Part shown: positions 8,614-18,088 of the stretch, in pieces
Position numbering within the stretch: the stretch's first letter is position 1
How the letters are laid out: each line of letters opens with the position of its first letter
Assembly (NCBI RefSeq): GCF_000444995.1
Contig: NC_022041.1
Span: forward strand, 1,152,001-1,216,000
From: Paracoccus aminophilus JCM 7686
Lineage (GTDB): Bacteria > Pseudomonadota > Alphaproteobacteria > Rhodobacterales > Rhodobacteraceae
Length of the DNA: 64,000 nucleotides
Direction: 5' to 3'
Translations under genes and position numbers: made by a program
Notes under the pieces: model-generated
Seen by the model: only the letters and a program-made list of their open reading frames with translations
The model's database searches: none
What the model was told of the DNA's origin: nothing

Positions 8614-9993
8614 ATGACGAAATCGAATTCCAGCCATATCAGCGACATTGCCCATCACCTCCATCCCTATACCAATGCGATCCGCCACGAATCCGTCGGC
8701 CCGATCGTGATGGAGCGGGGTGAGGGCATCTATGTCTATGACGATCAGGGCAACCGCTATATCGAGGGCCTCGCCGGGCTCTGGAGCGTGGGTGTCGGCT
8801 TTGGCGAAAAGCGTCTGGTCGAGGCGGCGCGCAAGCAGCTCGACGCGCTGCCCTTCTATCACACCTTCGCCCATAAATCGAACGGGCCCGCGATTGAACT
8901 GGCGGCGAAACTGGCCGAGATCACGCCCGAAGGTCTCAATCATGTCTTCTTCACCAACTCGGGCTCGGAAGGCAATGACACGGTCATCAAGATCGTCTGG
9001 TATTACAACAATGCCCTTGGCCGTCCGAAGAAGAAGAAATTCCTCGCCCGCACCGGGGCCTATCATGGCGTGACCATTGCCTCGGCCAGCCTCACCGGCC
9101 TGCCGAACAATCACCGCGATTTCGACCTGCCCGCGATCCCGGTCCATCACCTGACCTGCCCGCATTTCTACCGCTACGGCCAGCCTGGCGAGACCGAGGC
9201 GCAATTCTGCGACCGTCTGATCGCCGAGCTGGAAGAGGTCATCGCGCGCGAAGGCGCCGATACGATCGCGGCTTTCATTGGCGAGCCGATCATGTCGGCG
9301 GGCGGCGTTCTGCCGCCGCCCGAGGGCTATTGGGCCCGCGTGCAAGAGATCTGCCGCAAGAATGACATCCTCGTCGTCGCCGATGAGGTCATCACCGGCT
9401 TTGGCCGTCTCGGCACGGCGTTTGGCTCGGATTTCTACGGGATCAAACCCGATCTGATGACGCTCTCGAAACAGATCACCTCCTCTTATCAGCCGTTGGC
9501 TGCGGTGATGATCTCGGATGAGGTTTATCGGGTGATTGCCGAAAACAGCGGCAAGATCGGCACCTTCGGGCATGGCTATACCGCCTCGGGCCATCCGGTC
9601 GCGACGGCGGTCGGGCTTGAAAACGTCAAGATCATCGAAGAGCGCGGTCTGGTCGCGAATGCCGCTGCCATGGGCAAGATCCTGCACCAGCGGCTCGCGA
9701 AATTCCGCGACCATCCTCTGGTCGGCGAGGTCCGGGGCGCGGGGCTCTTGGCCGCGGTCGAGCTTGTCGCCGACAAGGACAGCCGCGCGAAATTCCCCGA
9801 GCCGGGCAAGGTCGGCGGGTGGTTCTTCAACCGCGCCCATAGCCACGGGCTCATCGTGCGCAATATCGGCGATGCGCTGGCCTTCTGCCCGCCGCTCATC
9901 ATCACCGAGGCGCAGATCGACGAGATGGTCAAAGCCTTCGAGATCACGCTCGACGAAACCGCCACATGGGTCGCAGCGGGAATGCCTGCCTGA
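8614..9993 (+). CDS. Class III aminotransferase (omega-transaminase type)
   Basis: A 459-residue PLP-dependent fold-type I enzyme. The family signature runs through VVADEVITGFGRLG to the PLP lysine in LSKQITSSYQP. An NSGSEGNDT phosphate-binding loop, AYHG and GHGYTASGHP are also visible. Members transfer amino groups from beta-alanine, taurine, putrescine or aromatic amines to pyruvate or similar keto acids; the substrate cannot be read from sequence. The ATG at 8614 has GGAG nine bases upstream. The gene stands alone and is closed by a strong hairpin terminator. Confidence 0.9.
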   Translation: MTKSNSSHISDIAHHLHPYTNAIRHESVGPIVMERGEGIYVYDDQGNRYIEGLAGLWSVGVGFGEKRLVEAARKQLDALPFYHTFAHKSNGPAIELAAKLAEITPEGLNHVFFTNSGSEGNDTVIKIVWYYNNALGRPKKKKFLARTGAYHGVTIASASLTGLPNNHRDFDLPAIPVHHLTCPHFYRYGQPGETEAQFCDRLIAELEEVIAREGADTIAAFIGEPIMSAGGVLPPPEGYWARVQEICRKNDILVVADEVITGFGRLGTAFGSDFYGIKPDLMTLSKQITSSYQPLAAVMISDEVYRVIAENSGKIGTFGHGYTASGHPVATAVGLENVKIIEERGLVANAAAMGKILHQRLAKFRDHPLVGEVRGAGLLAAVELVADKDSRAKFPEPGKVGGWFFNRAHSHGLIVRNIGDALAFCPPLIITEAQIDEMVKAFEITLDETATWVAAGMPA

Positions 9994-10003
9994 TCTTGCC
10001 CTC

Positions 10004-10032
10004 GCCGGGCAGCGACATTCTCGCTGCCCGGC
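10004..10032 (+). terminator. Rho-independent terminator after the aminotransferase
   Basis: Perfect 12-bp stem GCCGGGCAGCGA/TCGCTGCCCGGC with a 5-nt loop, followed by CTTTCTT. Confidence 0.75.
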
Positions 10033-10056
10033 CTTTCTTCCTCCGGCGGCGCTAGC

Positions 10057-10926
10057 TCAATCGGGCAGCGCCTCTTCGGCAAGGCGCACGCCCGCCGCTA
10101 GCGCCGCAAGCATGTCATTGCCCTCTGTCCGTGCCGCCAGATAACCTGCGTTGAAGCGATCCCGCGACGGATCGAGGTTGCTTGGGGCGGAGGCACAGCT
10201 GACCTCGCTGCGCCCGGCCTGCCAACCGACTACCGGCCCGGCATCGCAGCGCAGCACGATTTCCCGAACGCGGTGGCCTTGATAGCGCGCCAGCACCGCC
10301 TCGGTTGAGGCATCGCCAAAGGCGCGGATCTCGTCTTCGGCTGAGGTCAGGACCAGATCAGCCCCGCGCGCGGCCCGGCTGATCCAGCGGCACATCTGGC
10401 TTTGATCGCGCCAAACCTCGGGGCAAAGATGCGGGGCAAGAACGATCCGCGCGCCGCCTGCACGCGCCCGTGCAAGCGCGTCCAGAAGCTGCTCGCGGTC
10501 GCGGTCCCGCTCGAGAATGGCAAGCGTCATTCCGGTCAGATAGAGCTCCGGCGCCGCAGCTAAAGCCCGCGCGAGCCAGACCGGATCGCGCGCCAGAAGC
10601 CGCGCCGCCGACTGGTCGCGCCACGACGACAGCCGGTCCATGCCCGCACCCGGGCTGATCGCACAAACGCCGACGCTGCGGCTTGGATCTGTCGTGATCC
10701 AATCGGGGGAGATGCCCTGTGCGGCAATGAAAGCGCCCATCTCGCGCGAGATCGCATCCGTGCCGATCCGCGTGGCAAAGCCGACCCGGTGGCCCAGCCG
10801 CGCCAGAGCCTCGGCCGTCGCTAAGCTGTCGCCGATGAAGCGGCGCCGGAACGCCTCTTGGTCCCCGGCGAGGGGCGCGAATTCGACGATGCATTCGCCG
10901 ATGCAGAGGATGTCGAGGGCGGACAT
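10057..10926 (-). CDS. PfkB-family carbohydrate kinase, KdgK-like
   Basis: A 289-residue ribokinase-fold protein. The N-terminal strand LDILCIGECIVEFAP and the glycine-bearing RIGTDAISREMGAF resemble 2-keto-3-deoxygluconate kinases. The C-terminal signature normally reads GAGDxFxAGYL, but here it is SRDRFNAGYLAAR. The catalytic aspartate and the following helix remain, while the anion-hole glycines are gone. Activity may therefore be altered. The start at 10926 is chosen because family similarity begins at MSALDILCIGE. Divergent from the rhodanese gene. Confidence 0.75.
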   Translation of the reverse strand: MSALDILCIGECIVEFAPLAGDQEAFRRRFIGDSLATAEALARLGHRVGFATRIGTDAISREMGAFIAAQGISPDWITTDPSRSVGVCAISPGAGMDRLSSWRDQSAARLLARDPVWLARALAAAPELYLTGMTLAILERDRDREQLLDALARARAGGARIVLAPHLCPEVWRDQSQMCRWISRAARGADLVLTSAEDEIRAFGDASTEAVLARYQGHRVREIVLRCDAGPVVGWQAGRSEVSCASAPSNLDPSRDRFNAGYLAARTEGNDMLAALAAGVRLAEEALPD

Positions 10927-11047
10927 GAGGGCTCCTGCTCGTCGAGGGGTTTGGCGCGCGAAGATGCCGCCAGTGGCGCGGGACTTGCAAGAGAGGGCAT
11001 CGGGGCGCAGGCTGAGCGGGGCAACACCGATCCAAGGAGGAGGGGAG

Positions 11048-11434
11048 ATGGCCAAGGGTTATAAAGACATGCTGGCCGAGGCGGATGCGCTGGTCCATTC
11101 CGTCACGCCCGAGGAAACCGGGCCCAGACCGGCTGCCGATCTGGTGCTGGTCGATATCCGCGACCCGCGCGAACTGGCGCGTGAGGGCATGATCCCCGGC
11201 GCCTTCCATGCGCCGCGCGGGATGCTTGAATTCTGGATCGACCCGGAAAGCCCCTATCACAAGCCGCGATTTGCCGAAGGCAAAACCTATGTCTTCTATT
11301 GCGCCTCGGGCTGGCGCTCGCTTCTGGCGGCGCGGCTGGCTCAAGAGATGGGGCTCGAGGCGCGCAGTCTTCGCGGCGGGTTCACGGCATGGAAAGCGGC
11401 AGGCCTGCCGGTCGAGACGTCCGAGGAGGCCTAG
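11048..11434 (+). CDS. Rhodanese-like sulfurtransferase domain protein
   Basis: A 128-residue single-domain rhodanese. The CH2A-like motif LVDIRDPREL and the active-site loop YCASGWRS with its catalytic cysteine are clear, followed by LRGGFTAWKAAGLP at the end of the domain. It carries persulfide sulfur in the cytoplasm; the acceptor is unknown. The ATG at 11048 has AGGGGAG just upstream. Confidence 0.9.
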   Translation: MAKGYKDMLAEADALVHSVTPEETGPRPAADLVLVDIRDPRELAREGMIPGAFHAPRGMLEFWIDPESPYHKPRFAEGKTYVFYCASGWRSLLAARLAQEMGLEARSLRGGFTAWKAAGLPVETSEEA

Positions 11435-11462
11435 CCGGTGAGAGGCAGCTGACTGCAGCCCG

Positions 11463-11876
11463 TCAGGGCACCGCGATCTCGACCGAGACGGTCGTCGTCT
11501 CGGAGGTCGCATTGACGGGGGCGGGCGGCATTTTGGGCATTTGCCCAGCCGCCTTGAGAACTTTGCGGTCAAGCTCCGCCGCGCCAGAGCTTTTCGCGAC
11601 ATGCAGCTCGCTGATCGTGCCATCTGTGGCGACACTGAAGCCGATCGTCACCACACGGTTGTGGCCGAAATCCGCAGCCGAAAGAAGCGGCCTGAGTCTC
11701 ACCCGAATCTGGGTCTGGAACCGCAACTGGATCTGGCGCTTCCAATCTGCCTTGTCTTTGGCCTGCGGGGTCAATTGGGCATAGGGCTCGGCCTGCGCCG
11801 GGGTGGTGATCGCGGCGGGCGCGATGGCAAGGGCCACGGCAAGCATCCGGGCGAGCAGGGCGTGAGGTCGGGTCAT
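11463..11876 (-). CDS. Periplasmic TonB C-terminal-domain protein
   Basis: A 137-residue protein with a signal peptide (hydrophobic MLAVALAIAPAAI, likely cut after AQA). The rest is a single TonB_C-like domain: VVTIGFSVATDGTISELHVAKSSG, then KAAGQMPKMPPAP. It has no transmembrane anchor or proline-rich linker, so it is not a classical TonB. Similar stand-alone domains occur in Rhodobacterales, with no known function. It lies between, but is not coupled to, the rhodanese and LysR genes. Confidence 0.75.
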   Translation of the reverse strand: MTRPHALLARMLAVALAIAPAAITTPAQAEPYAQLTPQAKDKADWKRQIQLRFQTQIRVRLRPLLSAADFGHNRVVTIGFSVATDGTISELHVAKSSGAAELDRKVLKAAGQMPKMPPAPVNATSETTTVSVEIAVP

Positions 11877-11979
11877 GGGCGGCTCCTTGGCATTTGCGCG
11901 AGCTTAGCGGGGGGCAGGCCGGGGTTTCCACCATATTCCAGAAGCTTGCGCCTTTTCGCCAGCCTTCGCGGGCCGTGGC

Positions 11980-12873
11980 TCACGCGATCGGGGAATTGTC
12001 GCGCGTGACCTCCCAGACGCGATCAAGAAAGCCGCGCGCGCGCTCGGTGTTGCGGTAGAGGCGGACCTCAAGCTCGAAGCTTTCGCCAAGCCGGGTCAGG
12101 CGGCCAAGCGCCAGATCATCCTCGATCAGCGATTGCGGCAGCCAGGCGAGCCCAAGCCCTTCGCGCGCCATTGCCCGCAGCGCCTCGGCCATGGAGTTCT
12201 CGTTCACATGGATCAGATAGGTCGGCACCGACCCCGGCCGCCCCTGCGCGATCTTGGCCATCAGCCCAAGAAACGAGCCGCGCGAATATTGCAGCAAGGG
12301 CAAGGGCCGCCCGTCGCGGGCCAGTTGCTCTGCCAGCGCGGGCGTCGCCACCGGCACAAGGTGATCGCGGGCAATCGTCAGGAACGGATAGGTCTGCTCC
12401 GAGAGGTTAATCGGCACCTCGGGGTGATAGAAGGTCATGAAGAAATCATAACCGCCCTCGGTCAGCGCATGGAGACAGGTGTTGAAATTGTCAGGCAGAA
12501 CCTTGCTCGTGAAGGGGCCGAGCTTGGTTTGCAGGACCGAAATCCACTTTGGCAGCACGCTTTGGGCAATCGTATGGAGGGCGGTGACCGAAAGCGAGGG
12601 CATCCGCGTGCCTTTGCGCGCGCCTTGCAGATTGTCGCGCGCCGCGGCCAGCGCCGCCACGACCTCTTGCGCGGTTTCCAGAAACTGCTTGCCCTCGGCG
12701 GTCAGCGCCACCGGATAGACGCTGCGATCAAGCAGATCGGTGCCGAGCCAGATTTCCAGCGCGCGGATGCGGCGGCTGAAGGCGGGCTGGGTGACATTGC
12801 GCTCTTCGGCCGAGCGCGAAAAGCTGCGGGTCGCGGCCAGCGAGAGGAAATCCTCGAGCCATTTGAGTTCCAT
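11980..12873 (-). CDS. LysR-family transcriptional regulator
   Basis: A 297-residue LysR protein. The N-terminal winged helix-turn-helix reads MELKWLEDFLSLAATRSFSRSA and continues to NVTQPAFSRRIRALE, followed by a LysR substrate-binding domain. The ATG at 12873 has AGGGGAGG upstream, so the longer open frame is ignored. It lies 85 bp from the cobF stop codon on the same strand. The ligand and targets are unknown, and the position does not itself show a role in cobalamin synthesis. Confidence 0.88.
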   Translation of the reverse strand: MELKWLEDFLSLAATRSFSRSAEERNVTQPAFSRRIRALEIWLGTDLLDRSVYPVALTAEGKQFLETAQEVVAALAAARDNLQGARKGTRMPSLSVTALHTIAQSVLPKWISVLQTKLGPFTSKVLPDNFNTCLHALTEGGYDFFMTFYHPEVPINLSEQTYPFLTIARDHLVPVATPALAEQLARDGRPLPLLQYSRGSFLGLMAKIAQGRPGSVPTYLIHVNENSMAEALRAMAREGLGLAWLPQSLIEDDLALGRLTRLGESFELEVRLYRNTERARGFLDRVWEVTRDNSPIA

Positions 12874-12958
12874 ACCCGCGACCTCCCCTTGGTTTGCCGA
12901 GTGGTAAAGAAAAGCGGCGCGCGGGAAAACCGCGAAAGCGTCGCGGAGGAGGCCAAAA

Positions 12959-13690
12959 TCAGGGGCGGCGCAGGAGATACAGATCCATGATCCAGCCATG
13001 CTGGGCGCGCAGCGCGGCGCGGGTTGTGGCGATCTCGTCTCTCAGATCGCCCAGCCGCCCGGCGATCAGCGCCTCCTCTTCCATGCCAAGATAAGCGCCC
13101 CACCAGATCAGGCAATCCTCGGGCTGGTCCGCCAGCGTCGAGCCGTCGTCGAGAAACACCGCCAGCGTGGCGATCCCCTCGGGCCAGCCCTTTTCGCGCA
13201 AGACGCGCGCGGGCAGGATCGCCACGGCATCGCCCAAGCCATTCAGGGGAATGCGATGGGCGGCGGTCAGCATCGAGAGCGAGGTGATCCCGGGCACGAC
13301 CCGGATTTCCGGCGCGGGGCTGATCCGGGCGGCGATGCGCAACGTGCTGTCGTAAAGCGAGGGATCGCCCCAGACCAGCAGGGCCACATGCTCGGGATGG
13401 CCTGCCTGCGCGATCTCGGACAGCCAGCAAGCCGCGATCTCGTCGTGCCAGTCGTTCACGCCCGCCAGATAGCCCTGATCCTTGCGCCGCTTCGGCATGG
13501 CAAAGCTGCGTTGCGGGACCGTTCGGGTCAAATGGCGCGCAAGCAGCTTTGCGCGCAGATGGGCGAGTGCGGCTTTCTCTTCGCCCTTGTCGGGCAGAAG
13601 GATCAGATCGGCGCGATTGAGCGCGGCAATCGCCTCGATGGTCAGATGGTCGGGATTGCCGCAGCCGATGCCAATCAGCGAAAGCTTCAT
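12959..13690 (-). CDS. cobF: Precorrin-6A synthase (deacetylating)
   Basis: S-adenosylmethionine-dependent C1-methyltransferase of the aerobic B12 pathway. It methylates precorrin-5 at C1 with loss of the extruded acetyl group. The 243-residue protein opens with LIGIGCGNPDHLT, the tetrapyrrole-methylase GxGxG loop, and has VWGDPSLYDS and VVPGITSLSM. Last gene of the cobL-E-M-B-F unit; its ATG overlaps the cobB stop by 4 bp. CobF is diagnostic of the oxygen-dependent route. Confidence 0.95.
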   Translation of the reverse strand: MKLSLIGIGCGNPDHLTIEAIAALNRADLILLPDKGEEKAALAHLRAKLLARHLTRTVPQRSFAMPKRRKDQGYLAGVNDWHDEIAACWLSEIAQAGHPEHVALLVWGDPSLYDSTLRIAARISPAPEIRVVPGITSLSMLTAAHRIPLNGLGDAVAILPARVLREKGWPEGIATLAVFLDDGSTLADQPEDCLIWWGAYLGMEEEALIAGRLGDLRDEIATTRAALRAQHGWIMDLYLLRRP

Positions 13691-15000
13691 CGCCGGTCCT
13701 CAGCGATCATGTGGAAGAAGCTGCCGGTGACCAGCCCCCGGCGCGAGCCGGTTTGCGTGACCTCGGCCCCAGTCGCATCGCTGACGCGGGCCAAAGGCGC
13801 ATCGGGCTGGGCGAGGATGGTCGAATAATGGAACTCATGCCCGCGCAGGCGGGTGCCTGCCGGGATCGCGCCAATCGGGGCTTCCAGCGTGGCCAGACGG
13901 TAGCCCAAGTTGAGCTTGCGCTTCGCAAATGAGGTTTGCAGCCCCAAAAGCCCGGCCATCCGATGCGGCGTGCCCTCCTTGTCGGTCAGGCTTTCGCCTA
14001 GAACCATATAGCCGCCGCATTCGCCATGCACCGGCTTCGTCGCGGCAAAGCGGCGCAGCCCGTCAAGGAAGCGGCTGGCCGCCGCGATGCGGCCCGCATG
14101 CAGCTCCGGGTAGCCGCCGGGCAGCCAGACCAGATCGGCGCTGGGGTCCGGGGCCTCATCGGCAAGGGGCGAGAAGGGCAAAAGCTCGGCCCCCTCGGCC
14201 CGCCAGAGCCGCGCGAGATGGGGGTAAAGGAAGCTGAAGGCCACGTCCTGCGCGACGGCAATGCGCTGCGCGGGCGGGGCGAGATGGGCGGTGAGCGTCA
14301 GCACATTGGTGCCGACCATACCAACCGCGCCCCGGATCGCATCGAGATCGACATGCTGCGAGAGCATCGCGGCGTAATCGCCAATCGCCGCTTCGAGCGA
14401 GGGATGCTCGACCGCCTGGACAAGGCCGAGATGACGCTCGGCCAGCACCAGATCGGACCGGCGCGGCAGGCAGCCAAAGACCGTGATCCCGGCCCGCGCC
14501 ATGGCGTCACGCAGCAGGCTTTCGTGGCGGGGCGAGTTCACCCGGTTCAGGATCACCCCGGCAAAGGGCAGGCCCTTTTCGAGGCTGGCAAAGCCAAGCG
14601 CGGTCGCCGCCGCCGATTGCGCCTGTCCCGAGGCGTCAATCACCAGCACCACCGGCCAGCCCATGCGCCGCGCAATGCTGGCGCTCGAGCCATTCGAATA
14701 GGCGCCGGGCTGGATCACGCCGTCGAACAGCCCCATCGAGCCCTCGGCGATGACCAGATCGGCGCCGCGCGCCTCAAGGCCCATCGCGTCGATCATCGCG
14801 CCGTCCATGGCCCAGCCGTCGAGGTTGAAGCTCTCGCGACCCGCCGCCGCCAGATGGAAGGCGGGGTCGATGTAATCAGGGCCGCATTTGAAGGGCTGAA
14901 CCGTCAGGCCCCGGTCGCGGAAGGCGCGCAGAAGGCCCAGCATGACGGTGGTCTTGCCGGTGCCCGAGGCCGGGGCGGCGATGAGGATTCCGGGGGTCAT
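13687..15000 (-). CDS. cobB: Hydrogenobyrinic acid a,c-diamide synthase
   Basis: ATP- and glutamine-dependent amidation of the a and c side chains of hydrogenobyrinic acid. In 437 residues it has an N-terminal Walker A loop ([10 protein letters not shown], residues 9-18) of the dethiobiotin-synthetase fold. A C-terminal class I glutamine amidotransferase domain follows, with the nucleophile in HGECGGYM and a conserved HEFHYS. The ATG at 15000 overlaps the cobM stop by 4 bp (ATGA), which rejects a start further upstream. Confidence 0.95.
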   Translation of the reverse strand: MTPGILIAAPASGTGKTTVMLGLLRAFRDRGLTVQPFKCGPDYIDPAFHLAAAGRESFNLDGWAMDGAMIDAMGLEARGADLVIAEGSMGLFDGVIQPGAYSNGSSASIARRMGWPVVLVIDASGQAQSAAATALGFASLEKGLPFAGVILNRVNSPRHESLLRDAMARAGITVFGCLPRRSDLVLAERHLGLVQAVEHPSLEAAIGDYAAMLSQHVDLDAIRGAVGMVGTNVLTLTAHLAPPAQRIAVAQDVAFSFLYPHLARLWRAEGAELLPFSPLADEAPDPSADLVWLPGGYPELHAGRIAAASRFLDGLRRFAATKPVHGECGGYMVLGESLTDKEGTPHRMAGLLGLQTSFAKRKLNLGYRLATLEAPIGAIPAGTRLRGHEFHYSTILAQPDAPLARVSDATGAEVTQTGSRRGLVTGSFFHMIAEDRR

Positions 15001-15788
15001 TCGCGGCCCTCGGGAAAGCGCGGCGCGGCCCCGACCGGGCGGAAGCGGCGGTCGTAATCGCCCGCGTAAAGGCGGCTCTCGCCAAAGCCATCGGGCGCTT
15101 CGGCCAGATTGCGCCCGACGAGGATCAGCGCGGTGCGCTCGGATCCCTTCGCCGCGAGCGTCGCAAGTTCGGCCAAAGTGCCGCGCTCGATCTGCTGGTC
15201 GGGCCAGCTCGCGCGCCAGACCACCGCAACCGGGCAATCGCCGCGCAGATAGGGGATCAGGCGGCGCTGGACCTCATCGGAGACATGGATTGAGAGATGG
15301 ATTGCCAGCGTCGCGCCGGTCGCGGCAAAAGCTTCAAGCGTCTCGCCTTCGGGCAGCGCGGTCGCCCGCCCCGAGGTTCGCGTCAGGATCACCGATTGCG
15401 CCTGACCGGGCAGGGTCAGCTCGGCCCCAAGCGCGGCAGCGGCTGCCGCAAAGGAGGGCACGCCCGGCGTCACATCATAGGGGATCCCCAGCTCGCGCAG
15501 GCGGCGCAGCTGCTCGCCCATCGCCGACCAGACCGACAGATCGCCCGAATGCAGCCGGGCGATGTCATGGCCCTCGGCATGGGCGCGGGCGATCTCGGCC
15601 ATGATCTCGTCAAGCGAGAGGGACGCCGTGTTCACGATCCGCGCACCCTCGGGGCAATGGCCCAGCACCTCGGCGGGGATCAGCGAGCCCGCGTAAAGAC
15701 AGACCGGGCAGGCGGCGATCAGGCGTGCGGCCCGCAGGGTCAGCAGATCGGGCGCGCCGGGGCCTGCTCCGATGAAATGGACGGTCAA
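14997..15788 (-). CDS. cobM: Precorrin-4 C11-methyltransferase
   Basis: SAM-dependent methylation of precorrin-4 at C11. The 263-residue protein has the [11 protein letters not shown] nucleotide loop, [11 protein letters not shown] and [12 protein letters not shown] typical of CobM/CbiF. It sits between cobE and cobB with 4-bp ATGA overlaps on both sides, as expected for tightly coupled biosynthetic genes. Confidence 0.95.
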   Translation of the reverse strand: MTVHFIGAGPGAPDLLTLRAARLIAACPVCLYAGSLIPAEVLGHCPEGARIVNTASLSLDEIMAEIARAHAEGHDIARLHSGDLSVWSAMGEQLRRLRELGIPYDVTPGVPSFAAAAAALGAELTLPGQAQSVILTRTSGRATALPEGETLEAFAATGATLAIHLSIHVSDEVQRRLIPYLRGDCPVAVVWRASWPDQQIERGTLAELATLAAKGSERTALILVGRNLAEAPDGFGESRLYAGDYDRRFRPVGAAPRFPEGRE

Positions 15789-16159
15789 GCTGGGTTCCTT
15801 TCAGCGAAGGCGATGGTGGCGCGGCCCGAGTGGGCGATCTGGCGCGGCCCGGTCAGCCGGGCGCCGGGACCGGCGGCAAGCAGCGCGCAGGCCTCGGCCA
15901 GCGAGCCGGTGCCAAAACGCGCGATCTGACCCGGCGAGCGGGTGAGGGTGGGCACCGCGGCCAAATCCGCGCGTGCGATTTCGCGAAGCGGCAGGCCGGT
16001 TTCGCGGCAAAGCGCGGCAAGGGCCGGGTGGCGGGCTTTTTCGGCAAGGGTCGCAAGCCCCGCAAGCGGCGCGGGGGCCAGCGCCAGCAGATCGCGCAGA
16101 TCGTCGGGCAGGGCGGCCTCGCGCAGGCCGATCCCGGCGAAGAGGTCGGGGGCGGTCAT
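15785..16159 (-). CDS. cobE: Cobalamin biosynthesis protein CobE (CbiG C-terminal-like)
   Basis: A 124-residue single domain equivalent to the C-terminal half of CbiG, with the typical segment [19 protein letters not shown] followed later by [11 protein letters not shown]. In the aerobic pathway CobE is thought to assist handling of intermediates; its exact reaction is unsettled. The ATG at 16159 overlaps the cobL stop by 4 bp, which decides it over a start five codons upstream. Confidence 0.85.
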   Translation of the reverse strand: MTAPDLFAGIGLREAALPDDLRDLLALAPAPLAGLATLAEKARHPALAALCRETGLPLREIARADLAAVPTLTRSPGQIARFGTGSLAEACALLAAGPGARLTGPRQIAHSGRATIAFAERNPA

Positions 16160-17343
16160 AGCTGGGTGATCCATTGCGTAACCGGCCGCGTCGCCTTCCA
16201 GCCGCGCATCGTGCCCAGAGGGGCGGCCTCGGACAGCTCGACCCGCAAGAGCCGGCCCTCGTCTTGCGCCAGCCGCACCAGAAGCGATTCGGTTTCAAGC
16301 GTCACCGCATTGACCACCAGCCGCGCGCCTTTGGCATGTTTGCGCAAGAGCGCGAAAAGCGTCTCGGAAAAGCCGCCGCCGACGAAAACCGCATCGGGGT
16401 GGGGCAGGGTGGCCAGCAGCGCCTGATGGTCGCCCTCTTCCAGCACCATGCGCGCGCCAAGGCCGAAGCTTGCGATATTGGCGGCGATATTGCGCGCGCG
16501 CGGCGCCTGCGATTCGACCGCAATGGCGCGCCCGCCCAGACGGCACCATTCGACCGAGATCGAGCCAGAGCCCGCGCCGAGATCCCACAAGAGCTCGTCG
16601 CGGCGGGGCGCGAGTGCGGCGAGCGTCAGCGCCCGGATCGGGGCCTTGGTGATCTGGCCGTCATGGGCATAGGCGCGCTCGGGCCGCCCGGCGGCGCGCG
16701 AGCTTGCATCTGCGGCAAGGATCTGCAGCGCGACGGCAACCGGGGCCTGATAGGCCTCGGTCGCGGCATAGGGGGTGATGCGCTCGGCCGGGCCATCGAG
16801 CCGCTCGAGCACGGTCATCGCCGCCGTCACCTGCCAGCTCGCAAGCTGGCGCGCGAGCGTATGGACCGCCGCACCGTCGCGCATGAGCAGGATCAGCCGC
16901 GCGCCGGTGCTGGCCTCGTCGCGAATGGTCTCGAAAGGCGCGGCATGAAGCGCGCGGCAGATCGTCTCCTCAAGCGGCCAGCCAAGCGCATTCGCAGCGA
17001 GCGAAAAGGTCGAGGGCGCGGGCAGGCTCACCCATTCGCCGGGCGTCAGCGCCTGCGAGAGCACCCGCCCCGCGCCATGCGAAAAGGGATCGCCCGAGGC
17101 CAGCGCCACGACATTTTGTCCCCGCGTTTCCAGCACGGGCTCGATCGAGAAGGGCATGGGCCAAGGCCGACCGCGCGCGCCTGCGCCGACCAGTTCGAGA
17201 TGACGCGGGCCGCCAAAGATGATATCGGCAGCCTCGATTGCGGCGCGGGCGCGGGCGCCAAGGGCCTCGGCCCCGGCCTCCTGCACGCCGACGATCGTGA
17301 GCCAGGGGCCTTTGTTCGGAGACGTCATCATGTCAGCGGCCAT
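16156..17343 (-). CDS. cobL: Precorrin-6Y C5,15-methyltransferase (decarboxylating)
   Basis: Bifunctional enzyme that methylates C5 and C15 and decarboxylates the C12 acetate. In 395 residues the N-terminal half is a CbiE-like tetrapyrrole methylase (TIVGVQEAGAEAL, LASGDPFSHG). The C-terminal half is a CbiT-like Rossmann methyltransferase (LLWDLGAGSGSISVEW). The start at 17343 has AGAAGG nine bases upstream; in-frame ATGs at 17352, 17331 and 17328 are alternatives. The 5' end overlaps the divergent cobK start by about 14 bp. Confidence 0.93.
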   Translation of the reverse strand: MAADMMTSPNKGPWLTIVGVQEAGAEALGARARAAIEAADIIFGGPRHLELVGAGARGRPWPMPFSIEPVLETRGQNVVALASGDPFSHGAGRVLSQALTPGEWVSLPAPSTFSLAANALGWPLEETICRALHAAPFETIRDEASTGARLILLMRDGAAVHTLARQLASWQVTAAMTVLERLDGPAERITPYAATEAYQAPVAVALQILAADASSRAAGRPERAYAHDGQITKAPIRALTLAALAPRRDELLWDLGAGSGSISVEWCRLGGRAIAVESQAPRARNIAANIASFGLGARMVLEEGDHQALLATLPHPDAVFVGGGFSETLFALLRKHAKGARLVVNAVTLETESLLVRLAQDEGRLLRVELSEAAPLGTMRGWKATRPVTQWITQL

Positions 17344-18088
17344 GTCTCGCATCCTTCTTCTGGGCGGCTCGGCCGAGGCGGGCGCTTTGGCCGAGCAACT
17401 GGCCGAGGCGGGGATCCCGGCGGTCTATTCCTATGCGGGCGCGGTGGCGCGGCCCAAGGCTCAGCCCTTGCCGCAGCGCATCGGCGGATTTGGTGGGCTC
17501 GATGGGCTGTGCGCCTATTGCGCGGCAGAAGGCATCACGGCGATCATTGATGCGACCCATCCCTTTGCCGCGCGCATGAGCAATACCGCCGTTGCGGCCG
17601 CCGCGCGCCTGAACCTGCCGCTGATCGCGCTCGAGCGCGCGCCTTGGGAGCGCCTGCCCGGCGACAATTGGCACGAGGTCGCTGATATGGCCGAGGCCGC
17701 GCGCCACCTGATCGGGCCGCGCATCTTTCTGGGCATCGGCCGCAATGAGCTGGCGGCTTTTGCGAATGCTCCGGGCCATTTCCTGCTGCGTCTGGTCGAT
17801 GCGCCGGAAAGCCCGCCCTTGCCGCGTGCCGATTGGATCGTGGCGCGCGGGCCTTTCCGCTTCGAGGATGATCTGGCGCTTTTGCGCGATCACGCGATCA
17901 CCTGCGTCGTCAGCAAAAATGCGGGCGGGAGCGGCGCCTATGCCAAGATTGCCGCCGCGCGCGCGCTTGGCCTGACGGTCGTGATGATCCGCCGCCCCGA
18001 AATCGCGCTGCGCCTCCGGGTCGAGACGGTCGCAGAGGTCATGGGCTGGCTCGCCGCTCATGCCTGCTCCCAGCTGCGGGGGGTATAG
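17330..18088 (+). CDS. cobK: Cobalt-precorrin/precorrin-6A reductase
   Basis: NADPH-dependent reduction of precorrin-6A to dihydro form. The 252-residue protein has the ILLLGGSAEAGALAEQLAE dinucleotide-binding start, then DATHPFAARMS and VSKNAGGSGAYAKI. The ATG at 17330 has GGAG with 8-nt spacing; ATG 17342 is an alternative. It is the only inverted gene in this part of the cluster. It overlaps cobL head-to-head and the 3' end of cobJ by 31 bp, so it needs its own promoter within cobL coding sequence. Confidence 0.93.
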   Translation: MSAAMSRILLLGGSAEAGALAEQLAEAGIPAVYSYAGAVARPKAQPLPQRIGGFGGLDGLCAYCAAEGITAIIDATHPFAARMSNTAVAAAARLNLPLIALERAPWERLPGDNWHEVADMAEAARHLIGPRIFLGIGRNELAAFANAPGHFLLRLVDAPESPPLPRADWIVARGPFRFEDDLALLRDHAITCVVSKNAGGSGAYAKIAAARALGLTVVMIRRPEIALRLRVETVAEVMGWLAAHACSQLRGV

